Assembly (NCBI GenBank): GCA_030598645.1
Contig: JAUVPN010000175.1
Coordinates: 1 to 6,102, forward strand
Direction: 5' to 3'
Length of the DNA: 6,102 bases
Source: Hyphomicrobium sp.
GTDB lineage: Bacteria; Pseudomonadota; Alphaproteobacteria; Rhizobiales; Hyphomicrobiaceae
In this document: positions 1 through 5,660 of the stretch, one piece after another
Numbering within the stretch: position 1 is the first letter of the stretch
How the letters are laid out: the number at the start of each line of letters is the position of its first letter
The notes under the pieces: generated by a model
What the model was told of the DNA's origin: nothing
Seen by the model: the letters and a program-made list of their open reading frames with translations, nothing else
The model's database searches: none
Position numbers and translations under genes: made by a program

Positions 1-31
1 ACTCGTCCGACCGTTTCCAAAACTTTAGACA

Positions 32-874
32 TTAGAAAAGTACTGCAGCTGAACCGGCAGCTCCAATCCCCTTAAGAAAGGTTTGCCAGGCGGCCTTCAT
101 TGCAGAATGGCTAACGATGACGACATCGCCTTGCTCAATCATGGGGTCCTCGGTGCGGCCGGCCCTGACGTCATCTATGTTGAACGTTCGGGCTGATCGC
201 TTGCCTTTATCTTGTCGCATGATGACCAGACCGGTGTGATCAGCAGCATCATCCAGTCCGCCTGCCATCGCGGTCAATTGTAGCAGCGTTGTCTTGCTTC
301 TGATGGGATAGACGCCAGGCTTTTTGACTGCACCTTCGATCGTAACTCGCTGAGAGTTGTACTCCTTGACAGCGACGGTGACTTGCGGCGACTGCAGATA
401 CTCGGCTCCGAGCTGCGCTGTGAGGTCATGCTCAATTTCGCGAGCCGTCTTGCCGGCCGCCTGCACTTCGCCCACGAGCGGTAGGTTGATTGTTCCCACG
501 TGAGAGACGACTACGCTGCGCGATAGCTCGGGCACTTTGAACACTGAGATGTCGAGAACATCTTGCGGTCCAACTTTATAGGCGGTGTTGCCCGGCGTTG
601 CGGCCGACATGAATGGCTCTGCGGCCTTTGCGAAGCTCACCAACTCGCTGTTCGGTTTGCGTTTGAGCTTAGGCGTATCACCTGCATCTGCCTTATTGTT
701 GGGGGGAGCATCATTGGCGACGGCACCGGTCTCCAAGTCGCCGGTTAAAGTTTTGTCGTCAAGCGAGGGCACTTCCACGAAGGAAGCGCCGCATCCAGCG
801 ATAACTCCCGCACAGACAATCAGCAAGGCCGCGACGTATGCCCGTGTAACGACCAAAAGTACAAACCGCCGCAT
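32..874 (-). CDS. Polysaccharide biosynthesis/export outer-membrane lipoprotein (OPX, Wza/GumB-like)
   Basis: Predicted 280-residue outer-membrane polysaccharide export protein, expected to form the periplasmic and outer-membrane channel for a capsule or exopolysaccharide. The N-terminus has a basic start, a hydrophobic core (about residues 4-25) and a lipobox I-A-G-C with Cys28, so it should be lipidated by signal peptidase II. Residues 29-95 are a polar, low-complexity spacer. A Poly_export domain follows at about 97-170, opening YKVGPQDVLDISVF and containing GTINLPLVGEV. A SLBB-like domain (about 176-255) contains VTIEGAVKKPGVYPI, LTAMAGGLDDAAD and GDVVIV. The last 20 residues are small and hydrophobic and could be the membrane-spanning amphipathic helix known from Wza. 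It is shorter than E. coli Wza (about 380 aa) but usual for alphaproteobacterial OPX proteins. The ATG is preceded by GAGG at 884-881 on the minus strand, 6 nt away, which supports this start. The downstream end lies 31 bp from the window edge, and no terminator is visible there. The family call is firm; the specific polymer is unknown. Confidence 0.93.
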   Translation of the reverse strand: MRRFVLLVVTRAYVAALLIVCAGVIAGCGASFVEVPSLDDKTLTGDLETGAVANDAPPNNKADAGDTPKLKRKPNSELVSFAKAAEPFMSAATPGNTAYKVGPQDVLDISVFKVPELSRSVVVSHVGTINLPLVGEVQAAGKTAREIEHDLTAQLGAEYLQSPQVTVAVKEYNSQRVTIEGAVKKPGVYPIRSKTTLLQLTAMAGGLDDAADHTGLVIMRQDKGKRSARTFNIDDVRAGRTEDPMIEQGDVVIVSHSAMKAAWQTFLKGIGAAGSAAVLF

Positions 875-1403
875 GAGTCACCTCGCGCGAATTCCGGATG
901 AACGCATGACTCAAATTCACAACGTGTACTGTGCATGGTTAGAGAGCGGGCCGGGCCCCGAGTAAATGGTACGACGCGCGATTTTCCCCGCAGCGCACAA
1001 TTGTTGGTCTAGATTTCGCGGTTCTTGGTCAGAGTGTTGCACTCAACCAACAGTTGGGGGGGATCGCCACAGTCACGTCCTCATAAGCGCGCAAGCGTTG
1101 CCCCGGTTAGAAAGGCGTCATTGCTCCAGTTGGTGGCCTGAATTCGCAAATGCACTGCCGCCGGCCGGATCTACCTCTATAGCGGCAAGTGTCCGAAGTC
1201 TGGTTTTCCCGTCACAAAAAGCCGAACTGACAGTTATCCCCAGCTGAGTGTCGGTCTGCGTAGACGCATGACTAACGTACACTGGTTCACTGGGGCATTT
1301 CGTACTGCGACATCCTGCACGGAATCGATCACCGCGCTTTTGGCTCTCTAGCCAGCGTTTTGCTCTGTGGCCAGGTCATTGATGATGAGTTCGACTCTCA
1401 AAC
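875..1403. other. Gene-free intergenic region between the OPX and phosphatase genes
   Basis: About 530 bp with no coding region I can support. The open frames here, including one on the plus strand at 966-1247, lack recognisable domains, a convincing ribosome site or a sensible composition. As the upstream region of the OPX gene it should carry that gene's promoter, but I see no convincing -35/-10 pair. It holds several palindromes: ACAATTGT at 997-1004, a compound inverted repeat at 1025-1057, AACTGACAGTT at 1225-1235, GCGTAGACGC at about 1258-1267, and TGGCT-CTCT-AGCCA at 1341-1354. The last is followed on the plus strand by GCGTTTT, but no gene upstream on that strand would need a terminator. 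Confidence 0.6.
1025..1057. repeat. Compound inverted repeat upstream of the OPX gene
   Basis: TTGGT (1025-1029) and GAGTG (1032-1036) pair with CACTC (1040-1044) and ACCAA (1046-1050) around a 3-nt loop, giving an imperfect hairpin with two 5-bp stems. The right arm overlaps a second palindrome, CCAAC-A-GTTGG (1047-1057). A related TTGGTC is at 1004-1009. It lies about 150 bp upstream of the OPX start. It could be a binding site for a dimeric regulator or a transcript hairpin; the sequence alone does not decide. Confidence 0.4.
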
Positions 1404-2300
1404 TCACCATTCGAAGAAGCGGCGCAGTCGCCGAGAAATCCCGTGCACACGGTCAGAGCGGTCACGACGAGAGCCGGTATGCCCTTCGCCGTTTCTACAG
1501 CCGTCATTAAAGCGAGGATCTGCTTCCTCATAGGCCCCGTCTGAAGAGGCGAACGCCGGCATCGGCAAATTGGATGGTGAGGCATTAGCGAGCACTCCCT
1601 GTGGCCGGGTCTCAACCAGGTGCTCAGCTTCTCTGAAGCCGACGCGCGCTGCAGCGAGGTCGCGCCCCACGCTCAAGTTTGGGGGGCGACGTTGAATGTC
1701 GTGAGCGTCCGTGGCCAGAATGTGGACTCGCCTCTCGTCGAGCATCCGTTCTGCCCAGTATCGTGCGTTCTTGCCGAACGCGCCAGCCAGTGAACCGGCT
1801 GTGATTTGCATCCAGACCCCACTTTCACCCAGTCGCTTGACAATCTCATAATGTGACTTGATCCAAGATAATCGCTCCGGATGGGTCAAGATCGGGACGT
1901 ACCCCGCGGACGTCAGGCTGAAAAATGTATCCTCTAGCCGTGGAGGAAGGACATGGTGCGGCGGCTCAACCAGCACATAGCGCGACCCATTAAGAGAGAG
2001 TAGTCGGCCGGCCCTTAGTCCAGCAACGAAATCGGGCGCGATGTGATTATCGGCGCCGGTCGTGAGACGCAGCGGAATGTCGTGTTGATCCAGAGCGTCT
2101 TGCAGGTGCTGCGTCGCCTGCAGGATCTGTGGCCCAGTGTTCGGGTAAAGACCGGGCAAGATATGGGGCGTACACGCAAGGTCCGTTACACCATCAGCAG
2201 CGGAAGCCCTGGCCATGTCCAGCGACACCGAAAGATCGGAAGCGCCGTCGTCGATCCCGGGCAGGATATGGCAATGCAGATCAATCATGGGTTGCTTCAC
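1404..2300 (-). CDS. CpsB/CapC-family PHP-domain protein-tyrosine phosphatase
   Basis: Predicted manganese-dependent protein-tyrosine phosphatase of the PHP superfamily. In this family the enzyme dephosphorylates the tyrosine cluster of a bacterial tyrosine kinase that controls polysaccharide chain length and export. Counting from the GTG at 2300 (298 aa), family motifs appear in order: IDLHCHILPGIDDGA (HxH at His9/His11), CTPH (His46), GAD (Asp84), VEPPHH (Glu112), ILTHPER (His140) and ATDAHD (Asp198/His200). These match the family's metal-binding positions, so the site looks intact. Family members usually begin MIDLHCH, so the in-frame ATG at 2288 is a good alternative start; neither start has a strong ribosome site. 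Residues from about 240 onward are a poorly conserved polar tail, ending in an Arg-rich stretch RRLRRFFEW, longer than the usual 240-255 aa. No BY-kinase gene is next to it. The OPX gene lies 530 bp downstream on the same strand. Confidence 0.9.
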   Translation of the reverse strand: MKQPMIDLHCHILPGIDDGASDLSVSLDMARASAADGVTDLACTPHILPGLYPNTGPQILQATQHLQDALDQHDIPLRLTTGADNHIAPDFVAGLRAGRLLSLNGSRYVLVEPPHHVLPPRLEDTFFSLTSAGYVPILTHPERLSWIKSHYEIVKRLGESGVWMQITAGSLAGAFGKNARYWAERMLDERRVHILATDAHDIQRRPPNLSVGRDLAAARVGFREAEHLVETRPQGVLANASPSNLPMPAFASSDGAYEEADPRFNDGCRNGEGHTGSRRDRSDRVHGISRRLRRFFEW

Positions 2301-2500
2301 TCAGAAGCTCAGTTGCGAACGATCTGTGAGGAGATGCCTAGTCTGTGTCAAGGTTTCGACCCTGCACCGGAAGCCTTGTCGGGATGTCGTGTGCGCTCAG
2401 TCCAACACGAAGTTAGCGATTACAATACGTTTTGGCGGGGTAAATCCCGCTATTAGGTTTCCTTGATTGCATTGACAGCGGGCGCCGCCGAGGGTCGGAG
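2301..2500. promoter_or_regulatory. Divergent intergenic region
   Basis: This 200-bp region lies between the leftward phosphatase gene and the rightward small gene, so promoters for both should be here or nearby. A TTGACA hexamer is at 2472-2477 on the plus strand and another at 2351-2346 on the minus strand, but neither has a good -10 box at normal spacing. A short inverted repeat, GCGGG (2435-2439) and CCCGC (2446-2450), sits near the middle. The region is inferred from gene layout; no promoter is proven by sequence. Confidence 0.35.
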
Positions 2501-2902
2501 GTGGCCTTAAATCAGGCTAATGGGGTTGGGCGGCGTGTTTGGCTCATGCGGAGAGGTCAGGTCGGTCTGCTTGATGCTGTCGAGCAGGCCTTCTGCGGCA
2601 GTTTTGTGCCCGTCGACAATAACACGCAGCTCAGGCCAGGCGACCAGGCCATGTGCCATCCTGGTGGCCGTGGCAAGATCGTCTACGATGATGAATGCAC
2701 GGATCCCGTAGAGGAAGGCAAGGTTGTCGTAGTTCAAGACCAGTCGCCCTGTGTCGGAGCAGCAAGTTGGTGGGGCCGTGCTGAGCATGTTGGACTATTG
2801 GACTATGCCGTCTACACGCTCCCCGGTGCCGCCGTCATTGGTGGGCTTTTGTATCTATTTAATGATGACGATGGCCCCATCGACAGACCCGCAAGCCCTT
2901 AA
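2501..2902 (+). CDS. Small FecR-like-core protein, probably a degenerate paralogue of the 3332-3787 gene
   Basis: Open frame of 133 aa with a GTG start; AGGG at 2491-2494 is 6 nt upstream. I recognise no named gene. Residues 44-84 align without gaps to residues 49-89 of the protein at 3332-3787, with 17 of 41 identical by my count. Shared features are a GD turn, PGG, VYDD, and two Cys (66 and 84 here) exactly 18 residues apart, as in the neighbour. A hydrophobic segment (about 104-120, GAAVIGGLLYLF) is followed by acidic residues and the same Ala-Ser-Pro end. Unlike the neighbour, the N-terminal 30 residues show no signal peptide, and the conserved motif before the core (neighbour: EGEVFINRGNGY) is only vaguely matched by VEQAFCGSF, as if codons were lost. 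It may be a decayed copy or a pseudogene whose original start was in another frame. The C-terminal two-thirds are clearly derived from a real gene; whether a functional protein is made is doubtful. Confidence 0.5.
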   Translation: MALNQANGVGRRVWLMRRGQVGLLDAVEQAFCGSFVPVDNNTQLRPGDQAMCHPGGRGKIVYDDECTDPVEEGKVVVVQDQSPCVGAASWWGRAEHVGLLDYAVYTLPGAAVIGGLLYLFNDDDGPIDRPASP

Positions 2903-3050
2903 AGTAGGTCAAATCAGGGGTTTGCTCTTCGAATCAGTCGAACGGGCCGGCCATCCGCGTTTTTTGTTTTGTCTTCTTGCCTGCGCTGACGCTGGCTTCA
3001 TCGCCGGCGACGACGGCATCAGGGACGAGCGCGGGTGCAGGATGACACCT

Positions 3051-3076
3051 CACTCATTGTAATCACTAATTGTAAC
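3051..3076. repeat. 13-bp tandem direct repeat, two copies
   Basis: CACTCATTGTAAT (3051-3063) is followed directly by CACTAATTGTAAC (3064-3076), with 11 of 13 positions identical. It is AT-rich within GC-rich DNA. It could be a pair of regulator half-sites or a chance duplication. Confidence 0.5.
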
Positions 3077-3230
3077 AAGGCCCCGGGGTCCCTTGGGGTG
3101 TGGACCCGGCGATGGGCGCCGCCGAACAGAGGTACTCGAAAAGCGTGGCAATTTGGCAACGAACGCTGGCAATGCGATCAGATTGGCGCAGAAATAAGTT
3201 ATTCTTGGATCGCTTTCGTTTAGTAAGAGC

Positions 3231-3298
3231 CTAGGGCTTCGTCGTTCTTAGTGCTGCCGTCAGACTATGGCTTCGTCGTTCTTGGTGCTGCCGTGAGA
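3231..3298. repeat. 34-bp tandem duplication, two copies
   Basis: Positions 3231-3264 are repeated directly at 3265-3298 with no gap; 31 of 34 bases agree, with differences at unit positions 4, 20 and 32. The core GCTTCGTCGTTCTT is identical in both. It ends 33 bp before the ATG of the secreted-protein gene at 3332, so it falls in the expected 5' untranslated or promoter region. The length of 34 is not a multiple of 3, and the repeat lies upstream of the preferred start, so it is not a protein repeat. Confidence 0.85.
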
Positions 3299-3320
3299 CC
3301 GGGATCATTACTTCCTAGCG

Positions 3321-3326
3321 GGAGGA
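3321..3326 (+). promoter_or_regulatory. Ribosome binding site deciding the start at 3332
   Basis: GGAGGA lies 5 nt before ATG 3332. An upstream in-frame GTG at 3251 has no such site and would place the signal peptide internally, so this site sets the start. Confidence 0.8.
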
Positions 3327-3331
3327 CCACT

Positions 3332-3787
3332 ATGAGACATTTCAATGCCTCAGCCCTGGCGGTGCTGAGCGTTTTTCTTTGCTCGGCGGTTATGGCAGCG
3401 ACAGTGAAACCGGTTGAGGGCGAAGTGTTCATCAACCGCGGCAATGGATATGAGCGCGTTCTTGGCGTGTCACACGCAAAGGTCGGAGATTTTGTCATGG
3501 CTCGCCCGGGCGGGAGCGCGCGCGTGGTTTATGACGATAACTGTTCGATCACCGTGAGGCCCGGGAACGTCGTTGCCATCGCACCTGACGCCCCGTGCAA
3601 TAAGACGGCATCGTTTGATCCGAACACAACGCGAATGAATGCGGGCATTGCCCCCGGCAAAGGCTTCGAGGAACCGCCCCCTCGACATCACCACTGGCTC
3701 CCCTATGCTATTATTGGTGGTATAGCTATTCCAGTGGGACTATGTATAGCGGAAGAACACATCTGTGATAACGAAGCCAGCCCATAA
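3332..3787 (+). CDS. Small secreted protein with FecR-like core and C-terminal hydrophobic segment, function unknown
   Basis: A 151-aa protein with no named function I recognise. Residues 1-22 form a signal peptide: basic MRH, a hydrophobic core (ALAVLSVFLCSAV), and a likely signal peptidase I cut after Val-Met-Ala22. The mature part begins with a beta-rich core (about 26-89): PVEGEVFINRGNGYERV, then VGDFVMARPGGSARVVYDDN, Cys71, and Cys89 after VVAIAPDAP. The pattern of a GxVxxxRG strand, GD turn and PGGxAxVxY strand resembles FecR-type domains, an inference from pattern only. The Cys pair could form a periplasmic disulfide. A Pro/His-rich linker (about 108-121) precedes a hydrophobic stretch (about 122-140, LPYAIIGGIAIPVGLCIA) that could be a membrane anchor, then an acidic end closing in Ala-Ser-Pro. 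The neighbour at 2501-2902 shares the core, the Cys spacing and the end. A terminator follows 38 bp downstream, so the gene may be monocistronic. Confidence 0.82.
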   Translation: MRHFNASALAVLSVFLCSAVMAATVKPVEGEVFINRGNGYERVLGVSHAKVGDFVMARPGGSARVVYDDNCSITVRPGNVVAIAPDAPCNKTASFDPNTTRMNAGIAPGKGFEEPPPRHHHWLPYAIIGGIAIPVGLCIAEEHICDNEASP

Positions 3788-3825
3788 CTAAAGGCATCGG
3801 ACCAGCATTTTTCGGAATTTTGGCA

Positions 3826-3857
3826 TGGCGTCGGTTTCGGCCGACGCCAGCTTTCTT
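3826..3857 (+). terminator. Intrinsic terminator after the secreted-protein gene
   Basis: A perfect 9-bp stem, TGGCGTCGG (3826-3834) with CCGACGCCA (3841-3849), encloses a 6-nt loop TTTCGG and is followed by GCTTTCTT. It starts 38 bp after the stop at 3787. The T-tract is interrupted, so efficiency may be moderate, but the GC-rich stem is strong. It separates the small gene from the polymerase gene downstream. Confidence 0.7.
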
Positions 3858-3928
3858 ATGACTGGTGTTTTAGTGATGCAAACGTCGGAGAGCGATGGTA
3901 CTTCTGCCAATCCCCTGACGGCAACGGT

Positions 3929-3934
3929 AAGGTG
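3929..3934 (+). promoter_or_regulatory. Ribosome binding site for the TTG start at 3939
   Basis: AAGGTG lies 4 nt before TTG 3939. An in-frame stop (TGA at 3933-3935) excludes any start further upstream. The next in-frame options are TTG 3948, GTG 3978 and ATG 4002, all further from a good site and cutting into the first part of the protein. Confidence 0.55.
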
Positions 3935-3938
3935 ATAT

Positions 3939-5585
3939 TTGCTACAATTGAGTTGGGCGTCGGTTTCGACCGAGCGGGTGTTTTTTAGTCTGTGTGCGCT
4001 GATGATAGTGTCCGCCCTTTTGCTGGGCGGTGGTACACGCATTGGATTTTTGTCCGACGCGCTTCTTCAACTTCTCGCCGTCCCGCTCGTCCTTCTCTGT
4101 CTTTGGCGACTAGCCGATTTGAAGCCGGATAAGCGGCCTTGGGCCATCATCGCCTTTTGTCTTGCAATCGTCTTCGTGCCACTTCTTCAGCTGGTCCCGC
4201 TGCCACCAGCGATCTGGACGGCACTGCCGAACCGGGAATCGGTTGCTGAGATTTTCGCGCTGTTGGGACGCGAACTGCCGTGGAGGCCCATCAGTGTCTC
4301 ACCACATGCCACTTGGCTCAGCGCGCTGTCTCTCCTCGTGCCGCTAGCAATCTTTCTTGGCACTTTTCTGCTCGACTATCGCCAACGGCGCCTGTTGAGC
4401 CTCGTCGTCATCGCCGTTGGTGTCTTGAGTGTCTTCCTCGGATTAACGCAAGTTGCCGCCGGCCCGAACAGCTGGTTGCGTTTCTTCGCATTCACAAACA
4501 CCAGCGACGCTGTAGGCTTTTTTGCCAATCGCAATCATTTCGCCGCTCTGCTTTATGCCGTCACCATGTTTGCGGCCGCCTGGGTCGTGGATGCTACACT
4601 TTCAGCCGGACCGGTAATAGAGCGAGCGCGCTACGCCCCAGCCACGGTCGTGCCTCTAATCGCCGGTTTCACTGTCCTTGTGGTGCTAGTGGCGGCGCAG
4701 GCCATAGCGCGTTCGCGGGCTGGTCTAGGCCTCACGATTTTTGCGCTGCTCGGTGCCTATGCGATCACCGTCGCCGACAGACGTAGCACGTCAGGCGTGA
4801 CGCCAACAAAACTTCTCGTCGGCGCCACGGTGCTTGCGGTGATTTTTGCAGCTCAGTTTGCGCTCTACCGGATCATGGAACGGTTTGCGCTTGATCCCAT
4901 TAAAGACGCGCGGCTGCCGTTCGCCCGCACCACGATCGAAGCCGCGCAAGCCTACATGCCGTTTGGTTCTGGAATAGGCACGTTCGTTCCCGTGTACGCC
5001 GTGTTCGAGAAACCAGAAGACGTCCTCGCCAATACTTATGCCAACCGGGCACACAACGATATCTTGGAGCTATGGCTGGAGGCAGGGGTCTTCGGGCTCG
5101 CTCTCATGGGGGTGTTTGCCGTCTGGTTCATCGAGAGGGTGTGGGAGATTTGGCGGCGCGCGCCCCAAGGACTCAGAGAGATCGATCTATCTCTGGCCCG
5201 CGCGGCAACCATTGTCGTCGCCCTTCTGATCGCCCATTCCTTTGTTGACTATCCTCTACGCACCGGTGCGATGATGGCCATTATGGCGTTTGCCTGCGCT
5301 CTCATGGTCAAGCCTGCGCTGGCCGCCGAAAGCGCATTTGGTGCGGAGCCACAACGCGGCCGAGAGGTACGTGGGTCCAAGCGCCCACGCCGCGAAATAT
5401 CCGCCGCGCGTCCTGCGACGCCGCGGCCCTCACCATCACCACGTCCGCCGGGCACGGTGCCAGAGACCCCCACGCCCCCATCGCGCCCCTCCCGCATACC
5501 GTGGGGTCAGAACATCGAATGGCCTGAGGAATGGGGTAAGCCCTCCAAGCACCGCAGGTCTGATACCGATCACAACGAGTCCTGA
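3939..5585 (+). CDS. O-antigen ligase / Wzy-family polysaccharide polymerase
   Basis: Predicted 548-aa polytopic inner-membrane protein of the O-antigen ligase/polymerase (Wzy/WaaL-like) family, which joins or transfers lipid-linked glycan at the periplasmic face. About 10-12 hydrophobic segments are visible, for example near 15-33, 39-57, 66-88, 127-145, 151-171, 192-216, 234-256, 291-310, 378-398, 417-437 and 440-460. Family hallmarks are FFANRNHFAALL (194-205), Arg258/Arg260 in ARSRAGLGL, and a large periplasmic loop with PFGSGIGTFVPVYAVFE (341-357) and RAHNDILELWLEAGVFG (370-386). Residues from about 465 to the end are a non-membrane tail rich in Pro, Arg and Ser, closing with a Trp-containing patch IPWGQNIEWPEEW (520-532). 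The start is TTG 3939, supported by AAGGTG and an in-frame stop just upstream. Next to OPX and PHP-phosphatase genes, a polymerase for an exopolysaccharide is more likely than an LPS ligase, but sequence alone does not separate the two. Confidence 0.88.
   Translation: MLQLSWASVSTERVFFSLCALMIVSALLLGGGTRIGFLSDALLQLLAVPLVLLCLWRLADLKPDKRPWAIIAFCLAIVFVPLLQLVPLPPAIWTALPNRESVAEIFALLGRELPWRPISVSPHATWLSALSLLVPLAIFLGTFLLDYRQRRLLSLVVIAVGVLSVFLGLTQVAAGPNSWLRFFAFTNTSDAVGFFANRNHFAALLYAVTMFAAAWVVDATLSAGPVIERARYAPATVVPLIAGFTVLVVLVAAQAIARSRAGLGLTIFALLGAYAITVADRRSTSGVTPTKLLVGATVLAVIFAAQFALYRIMERFALDPIKDARLPFARTTIEAAQAYMPFGSGIGTFVPVYAVFEKPEDVLANTYANRAHNDILELWLEAGVFGLALMGVFAVWFIERVWEIWRRAPQGLREIDLSLARAATIVVALLIAHSFVDYPLRTGAMMAIMAFACALMVKPALAAESAFGAEPQRGREVRGSKRPRREISAARPATPRPSPSPRPPGTVPETPTPPSRPSRIPWGQNIEWPEEWGKPSKHRRSDTDHNES
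3960..3986 (+). promoter_or_regulatory. Hairpin plus T-run inside the first codons of the polymerase gene
   Basis: TCGGT (3960-3964) and ACCGA (3969-3973) can pair around a TTCG tetraloop, followed by GCGGGTG and then six T (3981-3986). The layout resembles a weak terminator or attenuator just inside the reading frame, but the 5-bp stem is short and the T-run starts 7 nt after it. It is a candidate only, and it is also protein-coding. Confidence 0.25.
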
Positions 5586-5646
5586 GCTGGAGGACGCCTT
5601 GCGATACCCGTACATGCGAACGGGAAGGTTCTTACCAGTGCTGTTG

Positions 5647-5660
5647 CGAAGCGGGCTTCG
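5647..5660. repeat. Short inverted repeat downstream of the polymerase gene
   Basis: CGAAGC and GCTTCG flank GG, about 60 bp after the polymerase stop. It is a possible RNA hairpin (5 bp with a CGGG loop), but no T-run follows, so an intrinsic terminator is not supported. Confidence 0.35.

Larger units (their letters stand above)
2903..3331. other. Non-coding stretch between the two paralogous small genes
   Basis: About 430 bp without a supportable gene. It contains a GC-rich palindrome (GGCCGGCC at about 2945-2952) with a T-rich run from 2960, a 13-bp tandem repeat (3051-3076), an inverted repeat GGGTCC (3086-3091) with GGACCC (3102-3107), three TGGCAA hexamers (3146, 3154, 3167), and a 34-bp tandem duplication (3231-3298). 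Its right end should carry the promoter of the 3332 gene; I see no clear -35/-10 pair. Confidence 0.55.

Noticed and set aside
585..965. Plus-strand open frame of 126 codons opposite the OPX gene
   Set aside because: It lies almost entirely antisense to a well-supported lipoprotein gene and has no domain or ribosome site.
966..1247. Plus-strand 93-codon open frame in the gap
   Set aside because: The product has no recognisable motif and a composition typical of random GC-rich DNA, and it runs through the palindrome cluster.
1376..1615. Minus-strand 79-codon frame overlapping the phosphatase C-terminus
   Set aside because: It has no start signal and no family resemblance; it was considered as the true C-terminus after a frameshift but gives no better fit.
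2346..2351. TTGACA on the minus strand as a sigma-70 -35 box for the phosphatase gene
   Set aside because: The sequence 16-18 nt downstream (around CACAGA) is a poor -10 box, so no promoter is called.
2472..2477. TTGACA on the plus strand as a -35 box for the 2501 gene
   Set aside because: The -10 position would fall on TCGGAG right at the start codon, leaving no room for a transcript leader.
2945..2975. GGCCGGCC palindrome plus T-rich run as a terminator for the 2501 gene
   Set aside because: The palindrome has no loop and the flanks give only about three further pairs, so no stable hairpin precedes the T-run.
3146..3172. Three TGGCAA hexamers as sigma-54 promoter elements
   Set aside because: None is followed by TTGC at the required spacing.
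3231..3298. 34-bp repeats as a CRISPR array
   Set aside because: The copies are directly adjacent with no spacer and there are only two.
3265..3694. Minus-strand frames antisense to the secreted-protein gene
   Set aside because: They are shadows of the 3332-3787 gene, which has a signal peptide, a good ribosome site and a paralogue.
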